Source: Holophagales bacterium
GTDB lineage: Bacteria; Acidobacteriota; Thermoanaerobaculia; UBA5066
Reading direction: 5' to 3'
Assembly: GCA_016716705.1 (NCBI GenBank)
Contig: JADJVF010000017.1
Coordinates: 62,001-126,000, forward strand
Length of the DNA: 64,000 nt
Positions 62,682-64,000 of this stretch are shown here, one piece after another. How positions within the stretch are numbered: position 1 is the stretch's first letter; each line of letters opens with the position of its first letter. The notes below the pieces were generated by a model. That model was given only the letters and a program-made list of their open reading frames with translations, was not told the DNA's origin and searched no databases. Made by a program: the position numbers and the translations under genes.

Positions 62682-63194
62682 CTATGCGCCCAGGCTCTTG
62701 CCGCTTCCGCCGTCAGTCTGGATCGGCATCTCGTTCCACTCGCGTCCGTCAAGCAGCCGACCGGCGCGCTTCTTCTGCTCGCCGCCCCACTGCTTGAAGA
62801 AGAAGGGCACGCCTCGCGTTGGCCAGGGAAGCCGCGGCGCCAGTGTGGCGAGCCTCTCCGAACGCTTCGTCAGAATCTGGAAGCGATGCCGCGGTTCGGC
62901 GGCCATCACCTCGAAGACGGTCCGGATGTAGGTCTCTGGAACCTCCTCGTGAAACAGGTCGGACATGCTGTTCACGAAGACGAGCCGTGCCATCTTCCAG
63001 GTGGACGGGAGGCGAAGCGCGTGTGGAACGAGGCGAAGATCGAAGCCTTGCTCGAACGGATGCCCGGCGACTCCGCGGAACCGCTCGGCGAATCTCTCCG
63101 CATAGCAGTTCTTGCAGCCGGGCGAGACTTTGGTGCAGCCCCGAACCGGGTTCCACGTTGCGTCAGTCCACTCGATGGGGCTCCGGTCGCTCAT
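62682..63194 (-). pseudogene. DUF5131 (phage Gp37/Gp68-like) gene with internal deletion
   Basis: 170 codons from ATG 63194. The N-terminal half is intact: IEWTDATWNPVRGCTKVSPGCKNCYAERFAERF with the CX6CX2C cluster motif, then HRFQILTKRSERL. The text then jumps from LAPRLPWP directly to TRGVPFFFKQWGG, which in normal family members is about 90-100 residues further on. The middle (VWMGVSVENxxx and VGGESG region) is missing, in frame. Known: this family is radical-SAM-like and phage- or defence-associated. The product is likely inactive. Confidence 0.75.
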
Positions 63195-63225
63195 TGCTCT
63201 CGGCCAGATCCTACTGGGTGTCGGT

Positions 63226-64000
63226 CTAAGGGGTGGCACGCCTCTTCCAGAGCCAGCTCGACGGCTGCCAGGTTCCGGACTCGGCGGAATCGAGTACGGG
63301 ATTGAGGAAGGTCTCCACGGCTCCCGTCACTTCCGGAAGGGTCTTCCAGGCCAGGTCGTCGTTCTCGGCCATGGTTGCGTACGGAGCCGCCCAGAACTCG
63401 GGAGGCGGCGGAAACCCCGTCGGAACCGGGTGCGTCCCGCGGAACTCGAAGGTCCGTTCGATTGCCCGACGGAGGGTGGTCCCTTCGATCGGACCGATCG
63501 TCGCCAACAGAGCCAGGTCAGGGAGATCTCGAACCCGTGAGTTCGGCCTCGGTCGGGGCATCGTGAACGCGTGGAGCTTCTCGGCGATGTGGGAGACGAC
63601 GGGATAGAGCCGCAGCGACGGAGGGGCTATGCCCGCGAAAGCGAGGATGTCGTCGGTCACGACGACCGGCCCACGCGGGCACCGGCCGGGGCGGGCTGGG
63701 GTGGCCGAAGGCCAGGGCGTGCGCGGCGAGCGGTCTCGGCGGCACCCCGACCCTGGCCGCCAGGCTCGGCAGAAGTCGAGCTTCATCCTTCGCGGGAAAA
63801 AACCGCGCCGACGCGCCTGGAGGATCCCTTGTCGCACGAGGTCGGAGGCGACGTGGGCCTCGATGCAGTCTCGAAGGGTCCGGAGTGGCGCTGTGACGGG
63901 CACCGCCGAGTAGCTGGCGCGGTCACCGTCGCCGACGTCGGCGAAGTGAAGCACGAGGCCGGCTGGCACTCGGAGCCGACGCCGGCGCCAGCTCGAGGGC
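63226..64000 (-). pseudogene. AbiEi/AbiEii toxin-antitoxin relic, fused and partial
   Basis: The frame is open to the right edge. Its first part reads SSWRRRRLRVPAGLVLHFAD, VPVTAPLRTLRDCIEAHVASDLVRQGILQARRRG, the C-terminal part of AbiEi antitoxins. After a low-quality stretch (MKLDFCRAWRPGSGC..), DDILAFAGIAPPSLRLYPVVSHIAEKLHAFTM and SRVRDLPDLALLATIG match the C-terminal part of AbiEii nucleotidyltransferase toxins. The toxin's catalytic N-terminal domain (GSx9DxD) is missing. An internal deletion has joined the two genes. The 5' end of the antitoxin part lies outside the window. Confidence 0.65.

Overview
This window is about 70% G+C, packed with genes on both strands, and reads as a chromosomal segment of an uncultured or little-studied bacterium. 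The best lineage clue is a VWA protein of the type named after Acidobacteriota (22073-23956). LpxL-type acyltransferase, FtsEX, CsgG-like and PilT-like proteins fit a diderm cell. Many starts are coupled by 1-4 nt overlaps (GTGA, ATGA, TTGA). Several genes have a TAGAAT/TAGACT-like hexamer so close to the start codon that leaderless mRNA is plausible. I assign Acidobacteriota only as an inference.

Region 1 (1-39474) is mostly core genome. It holds FabH-like ketoacyl synthase (cut by the left edge), a CsgG-like lipoprotein-family protein, a Ser/Thr kinase, a radical-SAM enzyme, a multi-GAF protein with a degenerate GGDEF domain, a rhodanese/MauE membrane pair, citrate synthase, a Fur-family regulator, signal peptidase I, QueF, a degenerate MBL protein, a PuuD-like hydrolase and an LpxL-like acyltransferase. 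Next come gatB-ftsE-ftsX, two SDR enzymes (one FabI/FabL-like), homocysteine methyltransferase, the VWA protein, DusB, a repeat-rich toroid protein broken by a frameshift, a degenerate GDPD protein, a PPOX/GAF/wHTH regulator, cytochrome c, tRNA-Pro(UGG), RNase PH, a GerMN-MurI fusion, an N-acetylmuramoyl-alanine amidase and a PilT-like ATPase. Inside this region, 14953-15538 contains no A or T at all and is almost certainly a sequencing or assembly artefact. It has swallowed most of a GlcD-like FAD oxidase gene, leaving only its last 21 codons.

Region 2 (39487-45832) is a defence locus. It has the DISARM core drmA-drmB-drmC, translationally coupled, without the DISARM methylase or drmD/drmE. 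drmA carries a single-base frameshift, and a decayed SF1 helicase relic lies upstream.

Region 3 (45843-64000) is accessory and partly decayed. It has small stress or detoxification-type genes (cupin, VOC, alpha/beta hydrolase, two DinB proteins, YdeI), secreted proteins of unknown function, a CadC-like regulator with TPRs, a wHTH-nucleotidyltransferase pair that looks like a toxin-antitoxin module, a three-gene NHL-repeat operon, a GIY-YIG nuclease, a DUF5131 gene with an internal deletion, and an AbiEi/AbiEii relic at the right edge. Two near-identical ECF-type promoter elements lie 8.5 kb apart in this region.
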